Below, piece after piece: positions 35,780-44,139 of a stretch of DNA of 64,000 nt; the first letter of the stretch is position 1, and the number at the start of each line of letters is the position of its first letter. Under the pieces are notes generated by a model, which was given only the letters and a program-made list of their open reading frames with translations, was not told where the DNA came from and searched no databases. A program made the translations under genes and the position numbers. Source of the DNA: Idiomarina piscisalsi (GTDB taxonomy: Bacteria; Pseudomonadota; Gammaproteobacteria; Enterobacterales; Alteromonadaceae); assembly GCF_002211765.1 (NCBI RefSeq), contig NZ_CP022133.1:558001-622000 (forward strand), given 5' to 3'.

Positions 35780-36296
35780 CACATACAAATTTTCGGTATC
35801 AATGCGTTTATTTCATTGGGGGATGGCGGCGTTGGTTATGTCGATGCTGGCGGCGGGGCTATTGATGATTCGCTCACTAGAACCGTGGCAGTTAAGCATT
35901 TTAACCGTACACAAAGCCTTTGGTATTGTGGCGGCAGTGCTGGTGATAGCGCGCTTGGTTAATCGGCTTTTTCATCAAATTCCGGCGTTACCAAGTGACT
36001 TATCAAGCTTGCAAAAACACATAGCGAAAGCCTCTCACTGGCTGCTCTATTTGCTGTTATTTGCCATGCCTATTTCCGGCTATTTAATGCAGTACTTTGC
36101 CGGGCGACCCATTGACGCATTTGGCTGGTTCCGCTTACCGGCTGCGCTGAATGTCGATATTGAGAACTATGCCGTATTCCGGGAGCTGCACGGCTGGTTA
36201 GCAATAGCCCTTATGGCACTGGTTGCTTTGCATGTTGCAGCTGCACTACATCATCACTTTATTCGTAAGGACAAGGTGCTGAGAAGCATGCTCTAG
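35772..36296 (+). CDS. Cytochrome b561-family membrane protein
   Basis: 174 residues with four hydrophobic helices and the bis-haem His pattern: His in MRLFHWGMAAL, TVHKAFG, IAKASHWLLYLLLFAMPISGYLM, and HVAAALHHHFI. It is expected to pass electrons from quinol across the inner membrane. The ATG at 35772 follows GGAGG and overlaps the end of the peroxidase gene, giving a translationally coupled pair. Confidence 0.9.
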   Translation: MSNTYKFSVSMRLFHWGMAALVMSMLAAGLLMIRSLEPWQLSILTVHKAFGIVAAVLVIARLVNRLFHQIPALPSDLSSLQKHIAKASHWLLYLLLFAMPISGYLMQYFAGRPIDAFGWFRLPAALNVDIENYAVFRELHGWLAIALMALVALHVAAALHHHFIRKDKVLRSML

Positions 36297-36320
36297 CTAC
36301 TGTTTTTATTAATGGGGAGT

Positions 36321-36346
36321 AAAGATCAGCGGGCGATCTTTTATTT
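36321..36346 (+). terminator. Possible terminator after the cytochrome b561 gene
   Basis: AAAGATC and GATCTTT pair around AGCGGGC and are followed by a short T/A-rich tail. It is weak but well placed, 25 bp after the stop. Confidence 0.4.
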
Positions 36347-36420
36347 AGGCCTATCTTTACTACACTTAATTATGAAGGTCACAAAATACATCGATACCTT
36401 TTGACGGTTAAGGAGTTTGT

Positions 36421-36618
36421 ATGACTGGTCCAATGAAATCGAAAGTGAGTGAACACGATGAAAACCTGACTGAGGAAGAAAAGCGCAAGCTACAGTCACA
36501 GCAGGACAAAGAGAACCAGAGCCGCGAAGATCATCGTCGGCCAAACTCAACGCATGACACGCACTCTCAGAAAGACAAGCAAATTGCCCCTGAGCAGCGT
36601 GGCAAGGACTCTCGCTAA
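36421..36618 (+). CDS. Small, extremely hydrophilic protein of unknown function
   Basis: 65 residues, nearly free of hydrophobic amino acids and rich in Lys, Glu, Gln, Asp, His, Arg and Ser, so it should be disordered. There is no recognised domain. GTTAAGGAG lies 8 bases before the ATG, a strong ribosome binding site. The next gene begins 15 bp after it with its own AAGGAG that overlaps this stop codon, so the two are co-translated. It may be a stress-related (hydrophilin-like) protein; that is a guess. Confidence 0.65.
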   Translation: MTGPMKSKVSEHDENLTEEEKRKLQSQQDKENQSREDHRRPNSTHDTHSQKDKQIAPEQRGKDSR

Positions 36619-36632
36619 GGAGATAAGTGCTT

Positions 36633-36932
36633 ATGCCTGACGTTTGGCGTGATAAAGACGAGCGCATGTATCAGCATATCAAGCAGACGCAGCTGGATGA
36701 CGGCAAGAGTGAAGACGAAGCCGAGGAAATTGCCAGCCGTACTGTGAATAAGCAGCGGCGAGAGGAAGGGGTTACCGATAACACCACCACTCAAGGTACT
36801 GGTAACCCCAACACTCGGCTGGAAGAACGTACCAAGGAAGAACTTTATAACAGAGCCCAGCAGCTTGATATTGATAATCGCAGCCAAATGAGTAAAGACG
36901 AATTGATTGAGGCGATACGGCAAAAGCAGTAG
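36633..36932 (+). CDS. Rho N-terminal-like (SAP-type) domain protein
   Basis: 99 residues. The N-terminal half (WRDKDERMYQHIKQTQLDDGKSEDEAEEIASRTVNKQRREEG) is a motif common in small stress-type proteins. The C-terminal half (KEELYNRAQQLDIDNRSQMSKDELIEAIRQ) is a Rho_N/SAP-like helix-extended-helix that may bind nucleic acid. The ATG at 36633 follows AAGGAGA with 9-base spacing; an earlier GTG at 36627 is too close to it. It is co-transcribed with the small hydrophilic protein before it. Confidence 0.75.
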   Translation: MPDVWRDKDERMYQHIKQTQLDDGKSEDEAEEIASRTVNKQRREEGVTDNTTTQGTGNPNTRLEERTKEELYNRAQQLDIDNRSQMSKDELIEAIRQKQ

Positions 36933-36998
36933 CTGACGATTGGCGGCTTTGATGGTTTAATAAGATCATCGTTAATAAGGACAAGCAGTCAATTTGTC

Positions 36999-37706
36999 AT
37001 GGCCGACACGCAGTACATAACCAAAAATCGTCTTTCTCAGGAAGTGAATAAAGCCCGCATTTGGATCGCTATTATTGGCGCACCTATTGCGGGCTTTTTA
37101 ATATATAACTTGCCAAAATTCTGGTGGATTGTTGGGTTAATTTATCTGTTCAGTATTTTAGGTGCAGCATCCACTAAGCGTTCAGGTGCAAAGGGCGAAT
37201 TAAAAACACTGAAGCTTTTAGAAAAACTCCCCGATAGCTATATTTTGTTTAACCAAATTGATGTACCTAACCCACGAACCAAACGCGGCTTTACTGAGCT
37301 GGATTTGATTGTGGTGGGTCCTAACGGTGTATTCGTAATAGAAGTGAAAAACAACAACTCAAAAGTGACGGGAGATGAGCAGGCAGCTAATTGGACAGCT
37401 CATAAAATAGGGCGTAAGGGTGGCCGTTATAAAACCAAAGTCCGCAACCCAATAAAGCAGTTAAAAAAACAGGTTCATGTTTTAGCTGAACACTTGAAGA
37501 AAAATCGCGCATCCACCTGGATAGAGGGGGCTGTTTTTTTCTCGCACCGTAACGCACGGATTAAATTGTCTTCACAATCCAGTGTACCCGTTTTCCAGCG
37601 CAAAGGGCTGGTTGAATATATTCTTAGCTATCAGCCGAAGCGGTCACCGAAGAACACGGAAAAGGTTATTCAACAATTGGTCAGTCTTAAGCGACGTTCT
37701 TGCTAG
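36999..37706 (+). CDS. Membrane-anchored NERD-domain protein
   Basis: 235 residues. Two hydrophobic segments near residues 22-58 (IWIAIIGAPIAGFLIYNL, FWWIVGLIYLFSIL) anchor the protein. A NERD (nuclease-related) domain follows: SGAKGELKTLKLLEKLP, then the nuclease-fold core GFTELDLIVVGPNGVFVIEVKN with D and ExK residues, and a C-terminal PIKQLKKQVHVLAEHL. NERD proteins resemble restriction-type nucleases, but the activity is rarely shown. It stands alone with no clear operon partner. Confidence 0.82.
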   Translation: MADTQYITKNRLSQEVNKARIWIAIIGAPIAGFLIYNLPKFWWIVGLIYLFSILGAASTKRSGAKGELKTLKLLEKLPDSYILFNQIDVPNPRTKRGFTELDLIVVGPNGVFVIEVKNNNSKVTGDEQAANWTAHKIGRKGGRYKTKVRNPIKQLKKQVHVLAEHLKKNRASTWIEGAVFFSHRNARIKLSSQSSVPVFQRKGLVEYILSYQPKRSPKNTEKVIQQLVSLKRRSC

Positions 37707-37784
37707 TTGCTATTTCGCTTATGTTAATCCAGTGTTATAAACAGTAGTGTTCAATGGGTAAGCTCGTGTAAGGGGATGAGTGTT

Positions 37785-38588
37785 ATGAACCGTTTAAAGG
37801 ATAAAGTCATATTAATTACAGGAGCTGCGAGAGGTATCGGTGAAGGTATCGCTCGGGAATTCCATGCCCAGGGCGCGACCGTTATTTTAACGGATACGCT
37901 GAAAAGCGACATTGAGGCAATAGCTGAAGAGCTAGGCGAGAACGCGTTCTCTCATCCCCTGGATGTGTCAGATGAACAGCAGTGGCTGGATCTATTTGGC
38001 TGGATTGAAGACAAGCTGGGTCGTTTAAACGGCTTGGTCAATAATGCCGGTGTTACTGGTTTGGAGTCAGGTAACGAAGTACATAACCCAGAAAAAGCAT
38101 CATTGGAAGCCTGGCGCAAAGTGCATGCGGTTAATTTGGATGGTACGTTTCTGGGGTGTAAACATGCCATTCAATTTATGCGTAAAACCCAAAGTGCAGG
38201 AAGTATCATTAATATGTCGTCGCGTTCGGGCCTGGTAGGCATTCCCGGAGCGGCTGCCTATGCCTCTTCGAAAGCTGCAATTCGGAATCACACGAAAACG
38301 GTAGCGCTTTATTGTGCTCAGGAAGGGCTGCCGATTCGATGTAACTCCGTCCATCCTGCCGCCATTATGACACCTATTTGGGATCCTATGCTGGGCTCAG
38401 GACCACAGCGTGAAGTTAACTTTAAGAAAATTGTTGATGCCTGCCCGATGCGACGGTTTGGGGATGTTAAGGAAGTGGCGCTGCTGTGCGTGATGTTAGC
38501 TTCAGACGAGGCAAACTACATTAACGCATCAGAACTCACGATAGATGGTGGCGTTTTAGCTGGAAGCTTTTCTGCAACAAGCGATTAA
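37785..38588 (+). CDS. Short-chain dehydrogenase/reductase
   Basis: 267 residues, classical SDR. NAD(P)-binding GAARGIGEGIA (about residues 12-22), LVNNAGVTG, active-site Ser in NMSSRSG and the catalytic YASSKAA are present, as is the C-terminal INASELTIDGGVLAGS. The closest style is 3-alpha/3-oxoacyl-type reductases; the substrate is not readable. The ATG at 37785 lies 9 bases after AAGGGG, better placed than the ATG at 37776. The GGDEF gene begins 12 bp after its stop. Confidence 0.88.
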   Translation: MNRLKDKVILITGAARGIGEGIAREFHAQGATVILTDTLKSDIEAIAEELGENAFSHPLDVSDEQQWLDLFGWIEDKLGRLNGLVNNAGVTGLESGNEVHNPEKASLEAWRKVHAVNLDGTFLGCKHAIQFMRKTQSAGSIINMSSRSGLVGIPGAAAYASSKAAIRNHTKTVALYCAQEGLPIRCNSVHPAAIMTPIWDPMLGSGPQREVNFKKIVDACPMRRFGDVKEVALLCVMLASDEANYINASELTIDGGVLAGSFSATSD

Positions 38589-38599
38589 TTGGTGAGTAT

Positions 38600-39943
38600 G
38601 TGGTTAAGAAAAAAAGCCCGTTAGTGGCGCTGGTTTTATTTGTTATTGGACTTATTCCAGTCGTGTTTTTGTCGAGCTGGGTGACTAGCCTTGCGGCGGA
38701 CAGGCTGCAGCAAAGCGCCAATGACGAAGCTTTAGAAGAACTGCTGCTCGCCAAGTCCACTTTGGAAGCTTCATTATTTAGAGATGTCTTTCTATCAGAC
38801 AGCTTAGCGACCGTATTTAGTATTGACCCTGAAATAGCTTATAAAAATTTTCACGCCATAGCCGGCAGAATGCTGGAAAAGTCCGAGAATGTAAGAAATA
38901 TAGGGGTTGCTCCAGACGACATTATCGCTAAGAACTTTCCAACAGAGGGAAATGAGAAGGCGATTGGCCTGGACTTTCGAACGGTTCCTTCGCAGTACGA
39001 AACCGTACTAGCTGCGAGACTATCAAAAGACGTTTATCTTGCAGGGCCATTGGAGCTAGTGCAGGGCGGGACGGCAATTATTGCCCGACTACCGATATTT
39101 GACGATTACCCACGAAGCGAAAATTACTGGGGCTCAATAAGCGTTGTTATTGACTACGAGAAGCTGATGAAAGCTTCTGGGTTATCGAACATGAGCAATG
39201 CGAAAATCGCTCTTCGGGGAGTCAATGGTCTTGGGCAACAGGGTGAGGTATTTGAAGGAGATGTAAGCTCTTTTAATAATGCAGATTACCAAGGAAAAAT
39301 TGTTGTTCCTAATGGTGAGTGGTGGATTGCGGCGAACTTCGACACGACGCTGACCGATAGGCAGAAGTTAGCATTGACGGCTAGTTACTGGGGCATAGTC
39401 GCACTCTACGCCATACTTTACGGCGGAGTTTACTTATTATGGCGGTACTATAGAGCAGAGAGGAAGCTGGCTAATCAAGATCCATTGACGGGCCTTTTTA
39501 ACAGGCGCTTTGTTTTCAGCTACTTGGAAAAGCTTCTTAGTAAGCAACGAGATAGTGCACAGTTTTGTATATTGGCAATTGATTTAAACCGGTTCAAATC
39601 AATTAACGATGTTCTTGGCCATGAAGTCGGTGACGACATGCTGAGGCTTGTTGCTGAGTCGCTTGAAGAATCAACGCGAGCGTCTGATATTGTTGCCCGC
39701 TTAGGTGGGGACGAGTTTCTGGTGATACTCAATCGGGTTGATAATAATAACGTTGCTGAGCAAAAGCTAAATCAGATAAAACAGTATGTAGAGTCTAAAG
39801 CGATCCAGACCGAAACAGGCTCTATCGCTCCTTCTTTAAGCATCGGTTTTTCTTTAAGCTCTGAAACGAATAATGGAATACCGAGCCTATTAAAAATAGC
39901 CGATGAAAGAATGTATAAAAATAAGCAGGATAAAACGTCATGA
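38600..39943 (+). CDS. CHASE-GGDEF diguanylate cyclase
   Basis: 447 residues: TM1 (about 8-30), a periplasmic CHASE-type sensor domain (about 45-225; NIGVAPDDI, IGLDFRTVPSQYETVLAA, AGPLELVQGG), TM2 (about 257-285) and a GGDEF domain (about 293-447) with DPLTGLFNRR and an intact LGGDEFLV active site. It should make cyclic di-GMP in response to a periplasmic ligand. No RxxD inhibitory site was confirmed. The start is GTG with GGTGAG close upstream. Its stop overlaps the next gene by 4 bp (ATGA). Confidence 0.88.
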   Translation: MVKKKSPLVALVLFVIGLIPVVFLSSWVTSLAADRLQQSANDEALEELLLAKSTLEASLFRDVFLSDSLATVFSIDPEIAYKNFHAIAGRMLEKSENVRNIGVAPDDIIAKNFPTEGNEKAIGLDFRTVPSQYETVLAARLSKDVYLAGPLELVQGGTAIIARLPIFDDYPRSENYWGSISVVIDYEKLMKASGLSNMSNAKIALRGVNGLGQQGEVFEGDVSSFNNADYQGKIVVPNGEWWIAANFDTTLTDRQKLALTASYWGIVALYAILYGGVYLLWRYYRAERKLANQDPLTGLFNRRFVFSYLEKLLSKQRDSAQFCILAIDLNRFKSINDVLGHEVGDDMLRLVAESLEESTRASDIVARLGGDEFLVILNRVDNNNVAEQKLNQIKQYVESKAIQTETGSIAPSLSIGFSLSSETNNGIPSLLKIADERMYKNKQDKTS

Positions 39944-40395
39944 AATTCGTTGAAGCCGGCAAATTGAAAGATAACCTCGCGAATTACCTTCGTGATTTAC
40001 CCAAGTGGCTTCAGTTTGTTTTGATTTTCGCTCCGTATGTGACTCTTTTTTATTTCGATCTAAGGCTTTGGGGGCAGCTGTATGGCGCGTTAATGGTTTT
40101 GTTTGCGTTCTATATCACTCCTGATGCCTTTTCTCGGTCTCATAACAGAAGTGAGGTGAAAAATATTATGGCACTGCTCGATGCTCAAGGTGATAAGCTT
40201 CGGGTCGGCCTTGAGCAGGTACCTTCAACTAAGTTAAAGCGCGTAGCGGTTGGTGAGTACAATAAAAGCTCGGCTATTCTGAGCTTTCCTTTTAACTATC
40301 AAATTAGCCACCATTATGTCTTTCCCATCCAACAGCTAGATTCGGTGCGAGAGTTCTTTAAAACCAACTATCCGCAAATAGATCTTATCACCTGA
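39940..40395 (+). CDS. Small membrane protein coupled to the GGDEF gene, function unknown
   Basis: 151 residues. Residues about 23-60 hold two hydrophobic segments (WLQFVLIFAPYVTLFYF, LYGALMVLFAFYI) followed by a soluble C-terminal domain of about 90 residues with no family I recognise. It starts within the stop codon of the CHASE-GGDEF gene (ATGA), so the pair is probably translated together and may act together. Confidence 0.65.
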   Translation: MKFVEAGKLKDNLANYLRDLPKWLQFVLIFAPYVTLFYFDLRLWGQLYGALMVLFAFYITPDAFSRSHNRSEVKNIMALLDAQGDKLRVGLEQVPSTKLKRVAVGEYNKSSAILSFPFNYQISHHYVFPIQQLDSVREFFKTNYPQIDLIT

Positions 40396-40560
40396 TTCTT
40401 CACAGTTTTGCCATTATTAGTTAACAAATCTGCAACAAAAAGCTTTTAAAGTATCAAAGTGTGTGGTACTTATGAGTTGTGGTGTTTTTGTTAACAAGTG
40501 CGCTAACACCATCGCAAAAACCATAAGAATAAAGTCGTATAAAAAGCAGGAGGTCTTACC

Positions 40561-40731
40561 ATGGATCATTCAGAAGAACTGCAAAAGGTAAATGACAAAT
40601 CTGGCAAAGGTCGCGCCGCAAAACGTAAATGGCGTGAAATAGAGCAGCTGAAAGAAAAGTATCGGCTGCGGGAAGAACTCTCCGAAATGGACTACTCGCT
40701 AGACCTCGACTTAGAAGAAATCGAACTCTAA
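40561..40731 (+). CDS. DUF3545 family small protein
   Basis: 56 residues: MDHSEELQKVNDKSG, then the conserved basic/acidic core GRAAKRKWREIEQLKEKYRL and the acidic tail YSLDLDLEEIEL. This is the gammaproteobacterial DUF3545 pattern. GGAGG lies 9 bases before the ATG. The function is unknown. A bidirectional terminator follows at once and separates it from the convergent suhB. Confidence 0.8.
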   Translation: MDHSEELQKVNDKSGKGRAAKRKWREIEQLKEKYRLREELSEMDYSLDLDLEEIEL

Positions 40732-40735
40732 AAAG

Positions 40736-40769
40736 AAACGCCGCTTGATTCATTTCAAGCGGCGTTTTT
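40736..40769. terminator. Bidirectional terminator between the DUF3545 gene and suhB
   Basis: AAACGCCGCTTGA and TCAAGCGGCGTTT form a 13-bp stem with T-runs in both directions. It serves both convergent genes. Confidence 0.9.
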
Positions 40770-40772
40770 GCT

Positions 40773-41549
40773 TTAGCGAATTTTTGCGAGCATTTGCTTG
40801 AGGGCTTTAGGGGCACCCGCGGCAATGTTGCCTGACTGTACATAGTTATGGCCGCCCTGGAAGTCACTAACAATACCTCCGGCTTCGCGAACCAATAATT
40901 CGCCGGCGAGTATGTCCCAGGGCTTTAAGCCCATTTCCCAGAATGCGTCGTGGCGTCCGGCTGCAACGTAGGCTAAGTCCAGTGCTGCTGCACCAGCTCT
41001 GCGCACATCGGCACAATGCTCAAATAACTTATTAAACATTTCCAGGTATTCAGGTAACCGACTTTTCATTTTGAACGGGAAGCCCGTTGATAAAATGGCG
41101 CCTTTCAACTCAACTTTCGGAGAAATACGCAAACGGCGACCATTCAACTGTGCGCCTGCACCGCGTGAGGCAGTGAAGAGCTCTTCTCGAATGGGATCAT
41201 ACACGACAGCTTGCTGCACAGAACCTTTGTGAAGCAATGCAATAGAAATACAGAAATGGGGGATACCGCGCATGTAATTGGTGGTGCCGTCTAGTGGATC
41301 GATAACCCATTGGAAATCATTTTCTGTTCCAGCCTGGGTACCGCTTTCCTCTGCAATAATACCGTGATCGGGGTAAGACTTCTTAATTGTGTTGATAATA
41401 GCCTGTTCAGCGGCTTTATCCATGTCGGTGACCCAGTCGTTTAAGCCTTTAGATTCGGCTTCTACAGGGTTACCCTGATCGAAATTTTTAACTAAAATTT
41501 TGCCGGCCGCACGCGCTGCGCGCACCGCAATATTTAACATCGGATGCAT
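40773..41549 (-). CDS. suhB: Inositol-1-monophosphatase family protein SuhB
   Basis: 258 residues. Metal-binding motifs EESG, DPLDGTTNY and KPWDILAGELLVREAGG are complete. SuhB is both an inositol monophosphatase and, in E. coli, a partner of the NusG antitermination complex at rRNA operons. It is divergent from trmJ, the usual gammaproteobacterial layout. The start MHPMLNIAVRAARAAG matches the family N-terminus. Confidence 0.95.
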   Translation of the reverse strand: MHPMLNIAVRAARAAGKILVKNFDQGNPVEAESKGLNDWVTDMDKAAEQAIINTIKKSYPDHGIIAEESGTQAGTENDFQWVIDPLDGTTNYMRGIPHFCISIALLHKGSVQQAVVYDPIREELFTASRGAGAQLNGRRLRISPKVELKGAILSTGFPFKMKSRLPEYLEMFNKLFEHCADVRRAGAAALDLAYVAAGRHDAFWEMGLKPWDILAGELLVREAGGIVSDFQGGHNYVQSGNIAAGAPKALKQMLAKIR

Positions 41550-41680
41550 ACCAATTACCTGTGCTGTAAAAGAACAATTTTCGGTCGCGGATCATACCAG
41601 TGTTGGGGTATCATGCCAAACTTTTCGATAACCTCGCAGAATAGGCCGAGACGTTAACGCGCAAAGCAAAGGAAATACTC

Positions 41681-42403
41681 ATGCTCGACAATATACGCAT
41701 TGTGTTGGTGAACACTTCTCATACTGGAAATATTGGCTCAGTCGCCCGCGCTATGAAAACGATGGGGCTCTCTGACTTAGCCTTGGTTGACCCGGTACAG
41801 GAACCAGACAGTCATGCATCGGCACTCGCTGCGGGGGCAACGGATATTCTGGCGAACGCGACCATTGTTGATAACTTGCACGATGCGATTTCAGATTGTG
41901 GACTGGTGGTCGCGACAAGTGCGCGAAACCGCACTCTGGACTGGCCTTTACTTGGCCCTCGAGAGTCAGCCGCAAAAGTATTGCAAGAGTCTACTCAGCA
42001 TAAGGTTGCGTTGGTGTTTGGTCGTGAGAGTAGTGGATTAACGAACGAAGAGCTTCAGCAAAGTCACTTTCACTTGCATATTCCGACCAACCCGGAATAT
42101 GGTTCACTGAACTTAGCAATGGCCGTTCAGTCAGTCTGTTACGAAGTGCGCATGCAATGGCTTGAGGCGGAGGAGAAAGTCGAAGCCGACATTCCTGAGT
42201 ACCCGCGAGTGGATGATTTAGAGCGTTTTTATGACCATTTAGAAGCCACACTGACAAATACGGGCTTTATTAATCCTAAGCATCCGGGGCAGGTGATGAC
42301 GAAATTGCGACGTCTTTATAATCGGGCGCGTCCGGAAGAGAGCGAGATCAATATTTTGCGAGGAATGCTCGCGTCTGTGGATAAATCGGTCGACAATACT
42401 TGA
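41681..42403 (+). CDS. trmJ: tRNA (cytidine/uridine-2'-O-)-methyltransferase TrmJ
   Basis: A 240-residue SPOUT methyltransferase that 2'-O-methylates position 32 of tRNAs. Family blocks [33 protein letters not shown] and [16 protein letters not shown] form the knotted SAM site. It precedes iscR, as in E. coli; a type 1 IscR site overlaps its stop codon. AAGGAAA lies before the ATG. Confidence 0.95.
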   Translation: MLDNIRIVLVNTSHTGNIGSVARAMKTMGLSDLALVDPVQEPDSHASALAAGATDILANATIVDNLHDAISDCGLVVATSARNRTLDWPLLGPRESAAKVLQESTQHKVALVFGRESSGLTNEELQQSHFHLHIPTNPEYGSLNLAMAVQSVCYEVRMQWLEAEEKVEADIPEYPRVDDLERFYDHLEATLTNTGFINPKHPGQVMTKLRRLYNRARPEESEINILRGMLASVDKSVDNT

Positions 42404-42420
42404 CTAAAATAGTCGGGAAT
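42396..42420. promoter_or_regulatory. Type 1 IscR binding site before iscR
   Basis: The 25-bp site matches the published type 1 IscR pattern (ATASYTGACTRWWWYAGTCRR...) at 24 of 25 positions, including TTGACT and AGTC arms. It overlaps the trmJ stop and the -35 element TTGACT (42400-42405); a -10 TAGAAT follows at 42422-42427 (16-bp spacing). This predicts repression of iscRS by cluster-loaded IscR. Confidence 0.82.
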
Positions 42421-42463
42421 GTAGAATTTCAACTTACGAATAACACTTCCCGAGGAAATTGCT

Positions 42464-42940
42464 ATGCGTCTGACATCAAAAGGCCGATACGCGGTAACCG
42501 CAATGCTTGATGTGGCTTTGTTTTCAGCAAAAGGTCCCATCCCATTGGCTGACATCTCAGAGCGTCAGGGCATTTCCTTGTCCTATTTAGAGCAGTTGTT
42601 TGCTCGTTTGCGCAAGCATGGATTAGTCGACAGTGTGCGGGGACCTGGTGGTGGTTACCGACTAGGACGTGAGCCCGCTGATATTTCGGTAGGCTCAGTG
42701 ATTCATGCCGTCGATGAGTCAATTGATGCAACGCGGTGCCAGGGTAAAGCTAACTGCCAAGGTGGTGAGCGCTGTTTGACGCACTCATTGTGGGAAGGTT
42801 TGAGCGATCGAATTTCTGACTTTTTGGATGGCATTACGCTAGCCGAGTTGATGAAGAACTCTGATGTGGGTGATGTTATGCAACGTCAGCACTTACGCCA
42901 TGCATCGGACGAAGATATAAAAGTTAACTGCCAACTGTAA
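42464..42940 (+). CDS. iscR: IscR iron-sulfur cluster regulator
   Basis: 158 residues of the Rrf2 family with a winged helix (about 1-60, [24 protein letters not shown]). The [2Fe-2S] ligands Cys92, Cys98, Cys104 and His107 are all present in [17 protein letters not shown]. It senses Fe-S status and represses iscRS when loaded. GAGGAAA precedes the ATG and iscS follows 23 bp after the stop. Confidence 0.96.
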   Translation: MRLTSKGRYAVTAMLDVALFSAKGPIPLADISERQGISLSYLEQLFARLRKHGLVDSVRGPGGGYRLGREPADISVGSVIHAVDESIDATRCQGKANCQGGERCLTHSLWEGLSDRISDFLDGITLAELMKNSDVGDVMQRQHLRHASDEDIKVNCQL

Positions 42941-42963
42941 CGGCACTTTTCAGGAGGACTTTC

Positions 42964-44118
42964 GTGCCTAAACAACCCATCTACATGGATTATGCTGCAA
43001 CCACACCAGTAGCGCCTGAAGCGGCAGAAAAAATGGCAACCTGCTTAACCATGGACGGGGTATTTGGAAACCCGGCGTCACGTTCTCATAAATACGGTTG
43101 GCAAGCTGAAGAGTTAGTTGATATTGCAAGGCACCAAGTTGCCGACTTAATTAATGCCGATGCCCGCGAAATTGTTTTCACCTCGGGGGCGACCGAGTCA
43201 GACAATCTCGCGTTAAAAGGTGTTGCGCACTACCACGCCGATAAAGGCAAGCACATTATTACCGTCAAAACCGAACACAAAGCCGTGCTTGACCCCTGTG
43301 CACAGCTTGAAAAGGAAGGCTTTGAAGTCACTTACTTAGACGTAGGCGAAGACGGCCTTATTGACATGGATGAGCTTCGCTCAGCTCTGCGAGAAGACAC
43401 CATTTTGGCCAGTGTTATGTGGGTCAATAACGAAATTGGTGTTATTCAGGATATCAAAACTATTGGCACTATCTGCCGTGAGAATGGCACCTTGTTTCAT
43501 GTTGATGCGGCACAGGCCGCCGGTAAATTAACGATAGACGTGGCAAGCGTACCTATCGATTTAATGTCAATTTCTGCCCACAAAATGTATGGTCCGAAAG
43601 GCATCGGCGCATTGTACGTGCGTCGTCAACCGCGAGTTCGCATTGCGGCTCAAATGCATGGTGGCGGTCATGAGCGTGGAATGCGCTCAGGAACACTGGC
43701 AACACACCAAATTGTTGGTATGGGTGTGGCGGCAGAGTTAGCTGCAGAAAAACTCAGTGCCGACATTGAGCGCTTTGACAGTATGCGTCAGCAGTTTCTG
43801 TCGCCGTTACTGGCGGAAGAGGGCATTCAGCTTAACGGCAGCGACACTCAGCGCGTGCCTCATATTGTGAATGTGCAATTTGCTCATGTTGAAGGTGAGC
43901 TGTTGCTCATGTCGCTAAAAGACTTGGCGGTGTCCTCTGGCTCGGCGTGCACCTCTGCCAGTGTAGAGCCCTCTTATGTGCTAAGAGCCATTGGTGTCAG
44001 TGATGAATTGGCGCATGCTTCACTGAGGTTTAGTTTTGGTCGAGGCACAACCGCAGCCGATATCGAACATGCGGTTGAGCATATTTTGAAGACCTATAAA
44101 ACGTTGGCGCAACGCTAG
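42964..44118 (+). CDS. iscS: Cysteine desulfurase IscS with shortened C-terminus
   Basis: A 384-residue class V aminotransferase; E. coli IscS is 404. PLP lysine in [10 protein letters not shown] and catalytic loop Cys in [19 protein letters not shown] are intact, so it should release sulfur from cysteine as persulfide. The protein ends about 20 residues early, lacking the PLWEMYKEGVD...EW tail that contributes to IscU docking. iscU does not follow: only 21 bp separate it from convergent msrA. The start is a GTG at 42964 with AGGAGG upstream. Sulfur may go to tRNA thiolation or another scaffold. Confidence 0.94.
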   Translation: MPKQPIYMDYAATTPVAPEAAEKMATCLTMDGVFGNPASRSHKYGWQAEELVDIARHQVADLINADAREIVFTSGATESDNLALKGVAHYHADKGKHIITVKTEHKAVLDPCAQLEKEGFEVTYLDVGEDGLIDMDELRSALREDTILASVMWVNNEIGVIQDIKTIGTICRENGTLFHVDAAQAAGKLTIDVASVPIDLMSISAHKMYGPKGIGALYVRRQPRVRIAAQMHGGGHERGMRSGTLATHQIVGMGVAAELAAEKLSADIERFDSMRQQFLSPLLAEEGIQLNGSDTQRVPHIVNVQFAHVEGELLLMSLKDLAVSSGSACTSASVEPSYVLRAIGVSDELAHASLRFSFGRGTTAADIEHAVEHILKTYKTLAQR

Positions 44119-44139
44119 TAATAGCGCTGCGCCAAGCAC

